Shown: one piece after another, positions 23,790 through 33,580 of the stretch
Position numbering within the stretch: position 1 is the first letter of the stretch
Layout: each line of letters starts with the position of its first letter
Assembly: GCF_018913465.1 (NCBI RefSeq)
Contig: NZ_JABAPM010000004.1
Coordinates: forward strand, 1 to 64,000
Reading direction: 5' to 3'
From: Arcanobacterium phocae
Lineage (GTDB): Bacteria > Actinomycetota > Actinomycetes > Actinomycetales > Actinomycetaceae
DNA length: 64,000 nucleotides
Notes under the pieces: model-generated
What the model saw: the letters and a program-made list of their open reading frames with translations, nothing else
Database searches by the model: none
What the model was told of the DNA's origin: nothing
Made by a program: the position numbers and the translations under genes

Positions 23790-26057
23790 ATGAAGAATCC
23801 GATGAAGCGTGTGGCAATTGGAGCATTTGCTGCCGCATCGCTGATTATGGCCCCTGTTACTGCATGGGCGGATGAACCTGCTCAGCCGGCAGAGAAGCCA
23901 GCTGAAGCTGCTGCGGAAACTAAGGCTGAAACGGTTCAGCCTGCCGCCGAAGAATCGACCGCTAAGGAAGAGGAGAAGGCTGAAAAAGCAGACAGCGTTG
24001 TTACTCTCAACCTTTTCAACCTCACCGATATTCACGGTCACATCGAGCCGGCAGAAAAGTACAAGGCGCCAGGCGTTTACGCGGAATCTGGGCTTGCTGC
24101 AGTTAAGTGCTACATTGACAAGGTTAAAGGAACTAACGCTAACACCCAGTTCACGCTACTGGGCGATAACATTGGTGCTTCACCATTTACCTCTGGTTCA
24201 GCGATGGATAACCCAACCATCGAAGCATTGAATGCCATGGACGTTTTTGCATCCACGATCGGTAACCACGAATTCGATAAAGGTATCCCGGCGTTGAAGT
24301 CACGTTTTGCTGGTACTGATGGTTTCACCAAGATTGGTTTCCCGTATTTGGGAGCCAATGTTGAAGGCCTATCTGAACTCGGTGACTACAAGATTTGGGA
24401 ATCGCCATCTGGAGTGAAGGTTGGCTTCATTGGTGGCATCGAGAACGACGTCGCTACCAAGCTTCCAGCCGGAACTGTTGATTCGCTGACCTTCCACGAA
24501 GCTGCACCAGCAATCAACAAGCTTGCTGATCAGCTCAAGGACGGCGACGAGACGAACGGCGAAGCAGATATCGTTGTTGCTATGTACGACAACGACGTCA
24601 AGCTGTCCTACCCGAAGATGAACAAGAATGTTGACATCATTATGGGTGGCGACACCCACGTTCCATACTTCGGTTTGGATATGGTTCCTGCTGAGGATGG
24701 TCATTTGATCACCGCTACAGCCTCTGGTTCATTCACCGATAACTTGTCGAACGTCGTCGTCAAATACGATAAGGAAGCCAAGAAGGTCGTTGAATCACGG
24801 GCAGACAAGATCTCCGCAACCGATGTTTTCGCTTGTGGTCAAGACCCAGTTGTGAAGGCAATCGTGGATAAAGCCGCTGCTAACGCAAAGGCAGAGAAGG
24901 AAAAGGTTGTTTCGGAAGGCACCGGCAACTTCTACCGTGGTATTCACACAACCGATCCAGCCAAGAAGCCTGCGCCAGGCTCTAACCGTGGTGTGGAATC
25001 GACAATCGGTGGTTTGATCGCCGATGCGATGAAGGATTCCTTCTTGACTCTTGATAAGAAGCCAATTGACATCGGTATCATCAACGCTGGTGGTATTCGT
25101 GCAGACTTGACGCCGAAGGACGGCGTTGTAACTGTTGGTGACGTCTTCGCATTCATGCCGTTCTCGAACGAGGTTGGCTATGTGACGTTGACCGGCGCTC
25201 AGTTTAAGACATTACTAGAAGAGCAGTGGAAGACTCTCGGCGGCGATTCCTCCCGACCAATGCTCAAGCTGGGATTGTCAAAGAATGTTACCTACACGTT
25301 CGATCCATCCCGCCCGATGGGGGACCGCATCACCTCAATCATGCTTGATGGCAAGCCGATCGATCCTGCTGGTCACTACACCGTTGGCTCGGTAACCTTC
25401 TTGCTCGCTGGCGGTGACTCCTTTAATATCCTCGCCGATCCTGCAGTGAAGGCAACATATAAGGTTATTCCGGATGGTCTGGACCGCGACTGGATGCAGA
25501 AGTACCTGAAGAACAACCAGGCAGTACAGCCACGTGACTACACATCTTCTATTGGTGTCACTATCACCGATGTGGACACCAAGGATGGCAACGTTAACGC
25601 GAAGCTTTCGTTGCGTGGACTTTCGTTCACGGTTGATTCCGAGGCTCAAACAAAGGAAGTTACCGTCAAGTTTGGCGATCAAACGTTCACTGCCGCGGTC
25701 AACAACTCGGTTATTGATACAAAGGCGACTACCGAAAACGCGGTTGTTGTTGCAGACGGTGCCGGATACACCGAGGCATTCAACATTCACGCTAATTTCA
25801 AGTGCCCGGCCGGTGCAAAGAGCGTTCATGTTCCGCTTGTTGTGATGAACGATCAGGGCAAGGTGCTTGTCAGTGCCGATCAGATGGTCGGTGTAGACGT
25901 GGATTGTGGTGGTGTTCCAACATCGCCAAAGCCAGTTGAGCATGGCCAGCTTGCACACACTGGTGCATCCGTTGGTGTTCTAGGTGGATTGGCTGTAGTT
26001 GCAGTACTTGGTGGTGCAGCGTTGCTTCGCCGTCGTAAGGACGACGACGCAGAGTAA
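23790..26057 (+). CDS. Wall-anchored 5'-nucleotidase / metallophosphoesterase (LAHTG signal)
   Basis: 755 residues. Signal peptide 1-27 (ending TAWA), then an acidic Glu/Ala/Lys-rich linker. The calcineurin-like metallophosphatase domain has DIHGH (about 80), GDNIGASP (about 124), GNHEFD (about 157) and GGDTHVPY. The 5'-nucleotidase C domain has INAGGIRADL and FMPFSNEV. An Ig-like region and GQLAHTG with hydrophobic helix and RRRKDDDAE tail anchor it to the wall. It should release nucleosides from nucleotides outside the cell, like UshA or the adenosine-producing AdsA of staphylococci. AGGAGAATTT precedes the ATG. Single-gene unit. Confidence 0.9.
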   Translation: MKNPMKRVAIGAFAAASLIMAPVTAWADEPAQPAEKPAEAAAETKAETVQPAAEESTAKEEEKAEKADSVVTLNLFNLTDIHGHIEPAEKYKAPGVYAESGLAAVKCYIDKVKGTNANTQFTLLGDNIGASPFTSGSAMDNPTIEALNAMDVFASTIGNHEFDKGIPALKSRFAGTDGFTKIGFPYLGANVEGLSELGDYKIWESPSGVKVGFIGGIENDVATKLPAGTVDSLTFHEAAPAINKLADQLKDGDETNGEADIVVAMYDNDVKLSYPKMNKNVDIIMGGDTHVPYFGLDMVPAEDGHLITATASGSFTDNLSNVVVKYDKEAKKVVESRADKISATDVFACGQDPVVKAIVDKAAANAKAEKEKVVSEGTGNFYRGIHTTDPAKKPAPGSNRGVESTIGGLIADAMKDSFLTLDKKPIDIGIINAGGIRADLTPKDGVVTVGDVFAFMPFSNEVGYVTLTGAQFKTLLEEQWKTLGGDSSRPMLKLGLSKNVTYTFDPSRPMGDRITSIMLDGKPIDPAGHYTVGSVTFLLAGGDSFNILADPAVKATYKVIPDGLDRDWMQKYLKNNQAVQPRDYTSSIGVTITDVDTKDGNVNAKLSLRGLSFTVDSEAQTKEVTVKFGDQTFTAAVNNSVIDTKATTENAVVVADGAGYTEAFNIHANFKCPAGAKSVHVPLVVMNDQGKVLVSADQMVGVDVDCGGVPTSPKPVEHGQLAHTGASVGVLGGLAVVAVLGGAALLRRRKDDDAE

Positions 26058-26077
26058 TCTGTAGTTTCCTACCAGTT

Positions 26078-26110
26078 GATGGGGATGGGTCAGAACGGCC
26101 CATCCCCATC
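26078..26110 (+). terminator. Terminator of the nucleotidase gene
   Basis: A perfect 12-bp stem (GATGGGGATGGG and complement) with a 9-base loop is followed by ATATTTT, 20 bases after the stop. Confidence 0.85.
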
Positions 26111-26283
26111 ATATTTTGGGAAGGAGTGTCCAAATAACTCGTAAATGTGCGACTAACGTCCTAAATATAGTGACCCAGGTCGCATAAAAGTTCTCAATCG
26201 TGGGACTAAGGTGGTACATTTAACAGCGATTAGTGTGGCTGTGTCCGGCCATTTCATTTGACCCACTGGAGGGGCTACTACAT

Positions 26284-29022
26284 ATGACGAAGTATGTTTA
26301 CAAATTTACCGAAGGCGACAAGGATCAAAAAGATCTTCTCGGCGGCAAAGGAGCAAACCTTGCTGAGATGACGAAGCTGGGATTGCCAGTGCCACCCGGC
26401 TTCACCATTACCACCGATACCTGCCGATACTACCTCGAGAAAAACGATATTCCGGCAGAACTTGAAGAACAAGTGAGTACAGCTATTGCTGGTGTCGAAG
26501 AAGCGATGGGGAAGAAACTCGGCGATCCTTCTAACCCACTTCTTATGTCAGTTCGCTCCGGTGCAAAGTTCTCCATGCCAGGCATGATGGAAACCGTGCT
26601 TAACATTGGTTTGAATGATCAGTCCGTCGAGGGCCTTGCCGCAATTGGCAACGAACGTTTTGCATGGGACTCCTACCGCCGCCTCATTCAGATGTTCGGA
26701 AAAACAGTTATGGATATCGATGGCGATTTATTCGCCAACGCCCTCCACGGTCTCCAAGAACGTAAAGGCTACGCTGGCGATCTTGACATGACCACCGAGG
26801 ACCTCAAAGAACTCGTTGCTACCTTCAAGGAGATCTTTAAGAAGGAAACCGGTCAGGACTTCCCACAGAACCCACGTCACCAGCTAGACCTAGCAGTTAT
26901 CGCAGTGTTCAATTCCTGGAACACGGATCGTGCGCGCATCTACCGCCGTCGGGAGCACATTCCGAACGATCTTGGAACCGCAGTCAACGTACAAACCATG
27001 GTGTTCGGCAACATGGGCGAAGGCTCCGGAACCGGAGTCTGCTTCACTCGTGACCCTTCTACCGGTGACTCGGGTGTCTACGGCGACTACCTCGAGAACG
27101 CACAAGGTGAAGACGTTGTTGCCGGTATCCGAAACACACTATCGCTAGCTGATCTCGAGCGGATCGACAAGACCTCATACGATGAGCTCGTTGCCATTAT
27201 GAAGAAGCTCGAAAACCACTACCGCGATCTATGTGATATCGAGTTCACTATTCAGCAAGGTAAGCTCTGGATGCTTCAGACCCGAGTTGGTAAGCGTACC
27301 GCGGCAGCCGCCTTCCGCATCGCCAAGCAGCTTGTTGAAGAAGGCTTGATTAGTGAAGACGAAGCGGTAACCCGGGTAACCGGCGAACAACTGACGTCCT
27401 TGCTGTTCCCGCAGTTTGATAAGAAGGCACCAAAGACGCTACTTACCCACGGAATGGCAGCCTCTCCAGGCGCAGCCGTTGGTGAAATCGTCCTCAACAA
27501 TGAGCAGGCAACACAACGTGTAGCAGCTGGCGCATCAGTTATTCTCGTTCGTCGCGAAACCAACCCAGACGATCTAGAAGGAATGGTTGCTGCATCCGGC
27601 GTGCTCACCGCGCGCGGCGGCAAGACCTCCCACGCGGCTGTGGTGGCACGTGGCATGGGTCGGTGCTGTGTTGTCGGCGCCGATGAGCTCCTCGTCGAAG
27701 AAGCTGCTGGAACGGTCGCTATCAAGGGATCGGATAAGGTCTTTAAAGCTGGCGATATTATCTCCATTGACGGCACAACCGGTGAAGTCTTCGCCGGAGC
27801 GGTAGCGGTCACTAATTCGCCAGTTATGACCTACATTGCTGACGGTCTAGATGAGGCGCTCAAGGTTGCTGAAGACGACGACACCAAGGATTTAGTCCGC
27901 GCAGTTGACCTTATTTTGACTCGTGCAGATAACGCTCGTACGCTCCTTGTTCGCGCCAACGCAGATACCCCAGAAGATGCCCAACGCGCTCGCGAGTTTG
28001 GTGCTCAGGGCATCGGTTTGTGCCGTACCGAACACATGTTCCTCGGAGATCGTCGTAAGCTCATCGAAACGGTTATTTTGGCAAAGACTGAGGAAGCTAA
28101 GCAGGCTGCATTCGATGCGTTGCTACCACTCCAAAAGGGTGATTTCCTCGGTATTTTCGAGGCGATGGATGGACTACCAGTTACAGTTCGCCTGATTGAC
28201 CCGCCATTGCACGAGTTCCTTCCTGACATGACTGCGCTGTCGGTAGAGCTCGCAGTGAAGCAGGCTAAGGGCGAGAAGATCAGCGTCGAAGAGCAAGCAT
28301 TGCTGGAAGCAGTCAAGGGTAACCATGAGCAAAACCCAATGCTTGGCTTGCGCGGTGTTCGTCTTGGTCTTAAGCTCCCCGGCTTGATCATTATGCAGGT
28401 GCGAGCCATTGCTGAAGCAGCAGCTGAACTAAAGAAGGCCGGCAAGGATCCACGCCCAGAGATCATGGTTCCGCTGATCGGTTCTTCGCGCGAAATGCAG
28501 ATCGTTCGCGATATGGCAGAAGAAGTATTGGCCGAAGTATCTGCGGAGCACGGCGTTGAGCTTGACCTCCCCATCGGCAACATGATTGAGTTACCTCGCG
28601 CAGCGATGTCTGCCGATACGATCGCGGCCGAATCTGACTTCTTCTCTTTCGGTACCAACGATCTCACTCAGACAACTTGGGGCTTCTCTCGTGACGACGT
28701 CGAATCCACGTTCTTCAACGAATACTTCGACTACGGTGTATTCGGCATTTCGCCATTCGAATCCATCGATGTTCACGGTGTTGGTGCGGTTGTTGAAATG
28801 GGAGTTGAGCGTGGCCGGTCAACCAAGCCGGGCTTGAAGATGGGCGTTTGTGGTGAGCACGGCGGCGATCCAGCATCGATCCATTTCTTTGCTGAGATCG
28901 GTCTAAACTATGTGTCGTGTTCTCCATTCCGTGTCCCAGTGGCACGCCTCGAAGCCGGTCGTGCAGCGATTTCCAACGAATCGCCACGGGCGGCTGGCGG
29001 TGCTGCTAACCGTACTGCCTGA
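26284..29022 (+). CDS. ppdK: Pyruvate, phosphate dikinase
   Basis: 912 residues, full length. Interconverts pyruvate, ATP and phosphate with phosphoenolpyruvate, AMP and pyrophosphate. The N-terminal ATP-grasp part has GGKGANLAEM and VRSGAKFSMPGMMET. The swivelling domain carries the phosphorylated His in ARGGKTSHAAVVARGMG (His about 450, with the regulatory Thr before it). The C-terminal PEP-binding barrel ends in GVCGEHGGDPASI with the catalytic Cys. ATG 26284 has GGAGGGG upstream; an earlier in-frame start at 26233 would add unrelated residues. It links with the pyrophosphatase made from 36757-37257, which removes its product. Confidence 0.95.
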   Translation: MTKYVYKFTEGDKDQKDLLGGKGANLAEMTKLGLPVPPGFTITTDTCRYYLEKNDIPAELEEQVSTAIAGVEEAMGKKLGDPSNPLLMSVRSGAKFSMPGMMETVLNIGLNDQSVEGLAAIGNERFAWDSYRRLIQMFGKTVMDIDGDLFANALHGLQERKGYAGDLDMTTEDLKELVATFKEIFKKETGQDFPQNPRHQLDLAVIAVFNSWNTDRARIYRRREHIPNDLGTAVNVQTMVFGNMGEGSGTGVCFTRDPSTGDSGVYGDYLENAQGEDVVAGIRNTLSLADLERIDKTSYDELVAIMKKLENHYRDLCDIEFTIQQGKLWMLQTRVGKRTAAAAFRIAKQLVEEGLISEDEAVTRVTGEQLTSLLFPQFDKKAPKTLLTHGMAASPGAAVGEIVLNNEQATQRVAAGASVILVRRETNPDDLEGMVAASGVLTARGGKTSHAAVVARGMGRCCVVGADELLVEEAAGTVAIKGSDKVFKAGDIISIDGTTGEVFAGAVAVTNSPVMTYIADGLDEALKVAEDDDTKDLVRAVDLILTRADNARTLLVRANADTPEDAQRAREFGAQGIGLCRTEHMFLGDRRKLIETVILAKTEEAKQAAFDALLPLQKGDFLGIFEAMDGLPVTVRLIDPPLHEFLPDMTALSVELAVKQAKGEKISVEEQALLEAVKGNHEQNPMLGLRGVRLGLKLPGLIIMQVRAIAEAAAELKKAGKDPRPEIMVPLIGSSREMQIVRDMAEEVLAEVSAEHGVELDLPIGNMIELPRAAMSADTIAAESDFFSFGTNDLTQTTWGFSRDDVESTFFNEYFDYGVFGISPFESIDVHGVGAVVEMGVERGRSTKPGLKMGVCGEHGGDPASIHFFAEIGLNYVSCSPFRVPVARLEAGRAAISNESPRAAGGAANRTA

Positions 29023-29053
29023 GTAACCATGAACTGACATAATTCAGTAGCAC

Positions 29054-29086
29054 ACTGGCGCATATTCTTGGCGAATATGCGCCAGT
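29054..29086 (+). terminator. ppdK terminator
   Basis: A perfect 14-bp stem (ACTGGCGCATATTC and complement) closes a 5-base loop, 31 bases after the ppdK stop. The T-run is poor. Confidence 0.75.
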
Positions 29087-29202
29087 AGTGTATCTGGTCA
29101 AAGTGCGGTGAAGATTCTTACACTATCTTTCAGCGATGTTTGCCAATCGCGATGGTAAAAGCAGGCAAGTAGAATAGAAATCCAGGCGGCTGAGGAGGAT
29201 AA

Positions 29203-31050
29203 GTGAAGAAACAACAGCACGGACGCATCCTAGGCTTAGACGGCTTACGTGCAATAGCTGCGCTAATCGTCGTGGTTTATCACCTCATCCCCGGTGTTGC
29301 TGATGTGGGCTATATCGGCGTCGATATGTTCTTTGTTATATCGGGCTTTCTTATTACCTCACTGCTGATGAAGGAATATGAAACAAACGGTTCGATCTCA
29401 TTCGGTCGATTCTGGATGCGCCGTATTCGCCGTCTTGTTCCCGCAGTGGTTGTGGCAACCGTTGGGGCTCTAGCTCTGGCGCGACTTTTCGGCGGAGATG
29501 CTTTAACACAGTTGCGTTGGCAAGCGCTTGGTGCGGTTACCGGCTCATATAACTGGTTCCAAATCGCTCATTCTTCCTCATATTTCGACCAACAGTCGCC
29601 ACTGATACTGAACAATATGTGGTCCTTGGCAGTCGAGCAGCAGTTTTACCTGATCTGGCCACCAGTTCTCGTCCTCATTCTCTTTCTTTTCCCGTTCCAA
29701 GTTCGCACAGTAACCGCAGTGGTTTTGGCGGTTGCTTCGATCGCGCTACACGCAGTGACGGTTGGCGCTGATCCCACAACTGCTTATGTGTCGACTTTTA
29801 GTCATTCGTTTGGTCTCATGATGGGCGCTGCCATGGCACTGAGCTTACCCGGATTACTCCGCGGGACTCGGAAACAGACTAGTTCGTGGTGGGGGTACGC
29901 TTCCTGGTTGGCGTTGGCATCTATCGTGGCGTTGAGTGCCATCGTGCCCGACGGCGAACTCATGTACCCGTGGGGAATGGTTCTTTTCTCGATACTTACA
30001 GTTATCGTCGTCCGTGGTCTACTACCAGATGTTCCGGGTTGGGGAGCGCGAGTGCTGCAAGGAATTCTTGAATTTCGTCCAGTGGCCTGGCTAGGGCATA
30101 GGTCGTACGGTATTTATCTGTGGCACTGGCCGTTACACGTTATCGGTTTCTATCACTCGCCGCTCAAAGCGTTTCCGACGTCGATCATCGTCCTTCTCCT
30201 GAGCATTATTTTTGCAGATCTGTCCTACCGCCTCATTGAAACCCCGATCCGTCGGCATGGTTTTATTGCGTGGTTGAAGAACTTGGCATCTCATAAGACT
30301 GCTGCGATAACTGGTGGAGTTATTTTTGGTGTTTTGCTGAGCCTGGCAGTTATCGGCTTGTTGACCGAGCAGAAAACGTCGTCGGGCGAAAGCTTTATTC
30401 GTCAAGCTCAAGAGCAGGTGGAAAAGAACCGGCAGCAGGAGGATCCGCAAAATGACGATCCACAATCGCAAGAACCAGCTCCAGCTGAACCTACTCCAGA
30501 GCAGGCACCGAATACTGCAGCTCCGGAGCCAGAAAATAACCAGCCAAGCCAATTTCCAGATCCAGTAGGAAGCAACGTAACTATTATCGGTGACTCAGTC
30601 ACGTTGGCGGCACAGCCCGCATTCGCCGAAGCTCTACCCGGAGTCATCGTAGATGGTGCGGTGTCTCGATCGATAAAGCAGTTTCCGGCTATCGCCGCTG
30701 ATTATGACAGTCGTAACCAGCTTCGCCCATACGTGGTTGTAGGTCTGGGGACAAACGTGGCTATTACAGCTGCAGATGCGGAAGCTGTAATGAAGAGCGT
30801 GGGCCCAAATAGGCGAATCGTTTTCATAACTGCCAGTGCCCCCGAATATGCAACTTGGGTTCCAATTTCTAATGCAACAATACGTGACTTGGCCGCGCGC
30901 TATCCCGATCGTGTGGCAATTGCAGATTGGGAACAGATCGCATTGGCACACCAGGATAATCTCGCCGGAGACAGAATACATCCGGATGCTGATGGAGCCC
31001 GGCTTCTCGCGGCTGCTGTTTCTCAGGCATTACACAGTTTTCATAGGTAA
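29203..31050 (+). CDS. Acyltransferase-3/SGNH fusion, OatA-like O-acetyltransferase
   Basis: 615 residues. An acyltransferase-3 membrane domain of about ten helices (1-390) begins with LDGLRAIAALIVVVYHL and contains FFVISGFLITSLL. A Gln/Pro/Glu-rich linker (about 400-455) leads to an extracellular SGNH domain: IGDSVTLAAQ (about 463), GLGTN, and DRIHPDADG (about 590) with the Asp-His pair. OatA-type fusions acetylate peptidoglycan muramic acid and give lysozyme resistance; other surface sugars are possible acceptors. GTG start after GAGGAGG. The stop lies within a duplicated 15-bp sequence. Confidence 0.9.
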   Translation: MKKQQHGRILGLDGLRAIAALIVVVYHLIPGVADVGYIGVDMFFVISGFLITSLLMKEYETNGSISFGRFWMRRIRRLVPAVVVATVGALALARLFGGDALTQLRWQALGAVTGSYNWFQIAHSSSYFDQQSPLILNNMWSLAVEQQFYLIWPPVLVLILFLFPFQVRTVTAVVLAVASIALHAVTVGADPTTAYVSTFSHSFGLMMGAAMALSLPGLLRGTRKQTSSWWGYASWLALASIVALSAIVPDGELMYPWGMVLFSILTVIVVRGLLPDVPGWGARVLQGILEFRPVAWLGHRSYGIYLWHWPLHVIGFYHSPLKAFPTSIIVLLLSIIFADLSYRLIETPIRRHGFIAWLKNLASHKTAAITGGVIFGVLLSLAVIGLLTEQKTSSGESFIRQAQEQVEKNRQQEDPQNDDPQSQEPAPAEPTPEQAPNTAAPEPENNQPSQFPDPVGSNVTIIGDSVTLAAQPAFAEALPGVIVDGAVSRSIKQFPAIAADYDSRNQLRPYVVVGLGTNVAITAADAEAVMKSVGPNRRIVFITASAPEYATWVPISNATIRDLAARYPDRVAIADWEQIALAHQDNLAGDRIHPDADGARLLAAAVSQALHSFHR

Positions 31051-31067
31051 GATTTTCATAGGTAAGA
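31038..31067 (+). repeat. Perfect tandem 15-bp duplication at a stop codon
   Basis: TTTTCATAGGTAAGA occurs twice in a row (31038-31052 and 31053-31067). The acyltransferase stop codon lies in the first copy. A related element ATAAGATRCTGAA occurs at 31066-31078 and again at 31117-31129. Confidence 0.9.
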
Positions 31068-31176
31068 TAAGATACTGAAGTGCAATTGGTGGGCTATATC
31101 GCGTCCCGATCATCTTATAAGATGCTGAATTATCCGATAGTCTTGTAGATACGCGTATTGGAAGGAAGAGTGGAAC

Positions 31177-32412
31177 ATGTCAGTGTTTGCATTGAGTGAT
31201 GGAAGACTCGTTGAAGCACCTACATATTCCCAGTTTTCTCGAGGTCTTATTAAAGATATTCTCCATGCAGTGCAATCTCAGACTTTAGCTTTAATTCAGC
31301 GTCCGCTGTTCCCAATCGGGTATGTGACGAATCAGGATAGTGGCGATCCGAAGCAGTCGCTAATTGCCTTGGATTCAGATAAACGTGTTGTCACGATTGA
31401 AGTTGTCGATATCCTGACTGCTGCGTCGTTGGTTCAGGCGTCAGCGCGAGCCGGAAAATTTAGTTCTCTTAGCCGGCAACAACTCGTTGATTTTTATCCG
31501 GGGACAGAACAAGATTTTGCCCACCGGTGGGGACTTTTTATCGACAGCACAGCACCATCATCGCAGCAAGCTCCTCGGTTATACATCTTTTGTCAAGATC
31601 TCGACGACGAAGCACGCAACTCACTTAGTGGTGTAGACGTTGATGTTAAACTTATCGTCGCGCATGAGGGCGCAAATGGAACGCTGATAGAAGTTGTGGA
31701 TGTGGATCAGCATTTGCCGCACGTCATCAACCAGCCACAAGCACCGTGGATGATCAGCGCCGGGAGTTCTAGTAGCGGCGAGGAAGCCGAAAATTTACTT
31801 GATCAATCTTTGTGGGATATTCAAGGATGGGCGGAGCGTCCCAGCATTCCGCCGCTACCGTATCATCAAGCAGTCGCCCAGCAATCACAGGCCGATAATC
31901 TTCCCACAGAGCAACCTGATTTCATCCTTCCAGATTCAGAAGATGGCGTCCGCGAAGCATCAGAAGAAGCGGAAGTAAGTCGTTTTGATACGGCAATTAT
32001 GTTGGCTGAGCTAACTGAGCAGCCCAGTCGTCGTAGCCGTCGGGCGCGGCGTCGTGCCACCGCAGGCCAAACTGAATCAGAACACGTATCGGTCAACGAG
32101 CGTGACACAGCGCCAGCCAGCACCCCGCATCTGCCGAAATCGAAATCGGGGACCGTTCTATACGAACAGCTTTTGGAACGTACCAAGCGCGCCGAACAGC
32201 GTCTATGGGACCGGTCAGCACCGCAGGTGCACACCGAGAAAACTATTTTCTCTGAGGAGAAGTCGGCCAATATGGCGGCTCGTGCGGTAGCTGAAGCAGC
32301 CGAAAAGGATTGTACAAAGCTCGCTGAGTGGATTACCATCCAGCGAGCCGAACAACTTGCTTCTAATAATAAGCCGCAGCCAGCGCGTAGACGCCGTTCA
32401 CGCCGCCACTAA
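31177..32412 (+). CDS. Protein of unknown function with basic tail
   Basis: 411 residues; no family recognised with confidence. The first 150 residues look like one globular alpha/beta domain. The stretch SLIALDSDKRVVTIEVVDILTAAS is loosely reminiscent of the core of restriction-endonuclease-like folds, but the usual catalytic Lys is not evident, so this is only a hint. Residues 190-330 are low-complexity and acidic, and the end is Arg-rich (PARRRRSRRH), which could touch nucleic acid. GGAAGGAAGAG precedes the ATG. Its stop overlaps the stop of the convergent hydrolase gene. Confidence 0.75.
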   Translation: MSVFALSDGRLVEAPTYSQFSRGLIKDILHAVQSQTLALIQRPLFPIGYVTNQDSGDPKQSLIALDSDKRVVTIEVVDILTAASLVQASARAGKFSSLSRQQLVDFYPGTEQDFAHRWGLFIDSTAPSSQQAPRLYIFCQDLDDEARNSLSGVDVDVKLIVAHEGANGTLIEVVDVDQHLPHVINQPQAPWMISAGSSSSGEEAENLLDQSLWDIQGWAERPSIPPLPYHQAVAQQSQADNLPTEQPDFILPDSEDGVREASEEAEVSRFDTAIMLAELTEQPSRRSRRARRRATAGQTESEHVSVNERDTAPASTPHLPKSKSGTVLYEQLLERTKRAEQRLWDRSAPQVHTEKTIFSEEKSANMAARAVAEAAEKDCTKLAEWITIQRAEQLASNNKPQPARRRRSRRH

Positions 32413-33425
32413 ATACGTGCTACGTGCGTGATCCAGTTGCGCAGTTGGGCGAAAGCTTCAGTACGAACTTCTGCTCGCGAAAAAACTACGTCATGGATTG
32501 CGCCCGATAGTTTCACAATAGTGGTGTGATTAGATAGGTAAACGGCGCGCTTCCAAATCAGTTCGACGTCGAGCACGCCGTCGACACTGCGTTGTCCCTG
32601 ATTCCATGTTTCCGTGATATCGGAGCGAGCCGAGGTCATCACCAAAACTGGAAGGTCCATATTCAGACCTTTCGCGACTTGAGCGTGACCGTTGAGAACA
32701 GCGGAAAGCCAGCCGGCACGAATAGGGAAGGACGGGAAGTGACGGAATCTTTCGTCCGGCTTCCAGCCGCCCTCGAAGAACGGGTCACCAGCTTGATGGA
32801 CTGGCATTGGCCCGTCCTCTTCCTTCCATCCGGTAAGTACGCGTTGATAGAAGCCATTATCGGATTCCGAGAGAATTTTTTCTGGCGAAAAACGCGCTAC
32901 GGTATCCACGAAGGGCTTTCCGACATGGTGAGTGATCGGGGAATCTTGATACTCCAGCCACGGTGAATTCAATGCAAGTCCAGCGAGTTTGCTGGCGTGC
33001 CGGGAGGCAAACAGGCTCGTCGTTAATCCACCAGTTGAATGACCGTAAAGAATGATCGGGAAGTCCTCATGATGTTCAGCCTTGATGATCTCCATCGCGG
33101 CGAGGATTTCTTCATCGTATTTCTTCAAATCGCTGATGTATCCCCACATCTGACCTTCTTCATGGGACCGGCCGTAGCGGCGCAAGTCCAGGGCGTAAAA
33201 ACGGCCCCCGCACGAGGTCACGGCTTGAGCTAGTTCCGTCTGATAGAAATAGTCATTCCAGCCGTGCACACCGAGGAAAGCAAACTTAGGTGCGTCCGCA
33301 GTTTGGGCGGCTTCCGGTAGGTGCCGTACCAGCGTTGCTTTAACTGGGCCTTGATCGTCAGGTTGCAGGTCAATAGTTGTATAAGTGTAATCTTTTCCAA
33401 GAAAATCTGGGTACCACGTTGTCAT
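32409..33425 (-). CDS. Alpha/beta hydrolase (serine aminopeptidase/lysophospholipase-like)
   Basis: 338 residues. The nucleophile elbow YGHSTGG (GxSxG) is preceded by FLGVHGWNDY (oxyanion region) and ALDLRRYGRS, the layout of the S33/monoacylglycerol-lipase-like group. The late His is in GAIHDVVFSR. No signal peptide, so cytoplasmic. The family includes lysophospholipases, and the substrate here is unknown. I chose ATG 33425 (MTTWYPDFL) because related proteins begin at this point; GTG 33446 is an alternative. Convergent with the unknown gene, sharing stop bases at 32409-32412. Confidence 0.85.
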   Translation of the reverse strand: MTTWYPDFLGKDYTYTTIDLQPDDQGPVKATLVRHLPEAAQTADAPKFAFLGVHGWNDYFYQTELAQAVTSCGGRFYALDLRRYGRSHEEGQMWGYISDLKKYDEEILAAMEIIKAEHHEDFPIILYGHSTGGLTTSLFASRHASKLAGLALNSPWLEYQDSPITHHVGKPFVDTVARFSPEKILSESDNGFYQRVLTGWKEEDGPMPVHQAGDPFFEGGWKPDERFRHFPSFPIRAGWLSAVLNGHAQVAKGLNMDLPVLVMTSARSDITETWNQGQRSVDGVLDVELIWKRAVYLSNHTTIVKLSGAIHDVVFSRAEVRTEAFAQLRNWITHVARI

Positions 33426-33580
33426 GCTTATAAGGGTATCTGGCACAAACCTAGCGAGACAACTAATAATGGCAAAGAAGCCCTGTTTCTGCCATATTTT
33501 CCAGAAATTCGTATGACAAGTCGATTTATGTGTAAAATCTATCTGGTATTCGTATTAGTCATGAAAACATAGGGGTTTCC

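Noticed and set aside
26170-26184. CRP/GlxR-type site GTGA-N6-TCGC upstream of ppdK
   Set aside because: One half departs from TCAC and no second site supports it; chance occurrence is likely.
31866-32339. 157-codon minus-strand frame inside the unknown gene
   Set aside because: Ser/Arg/Ala-rich antisense shadow of a gene with good start signals; no ribosome site.
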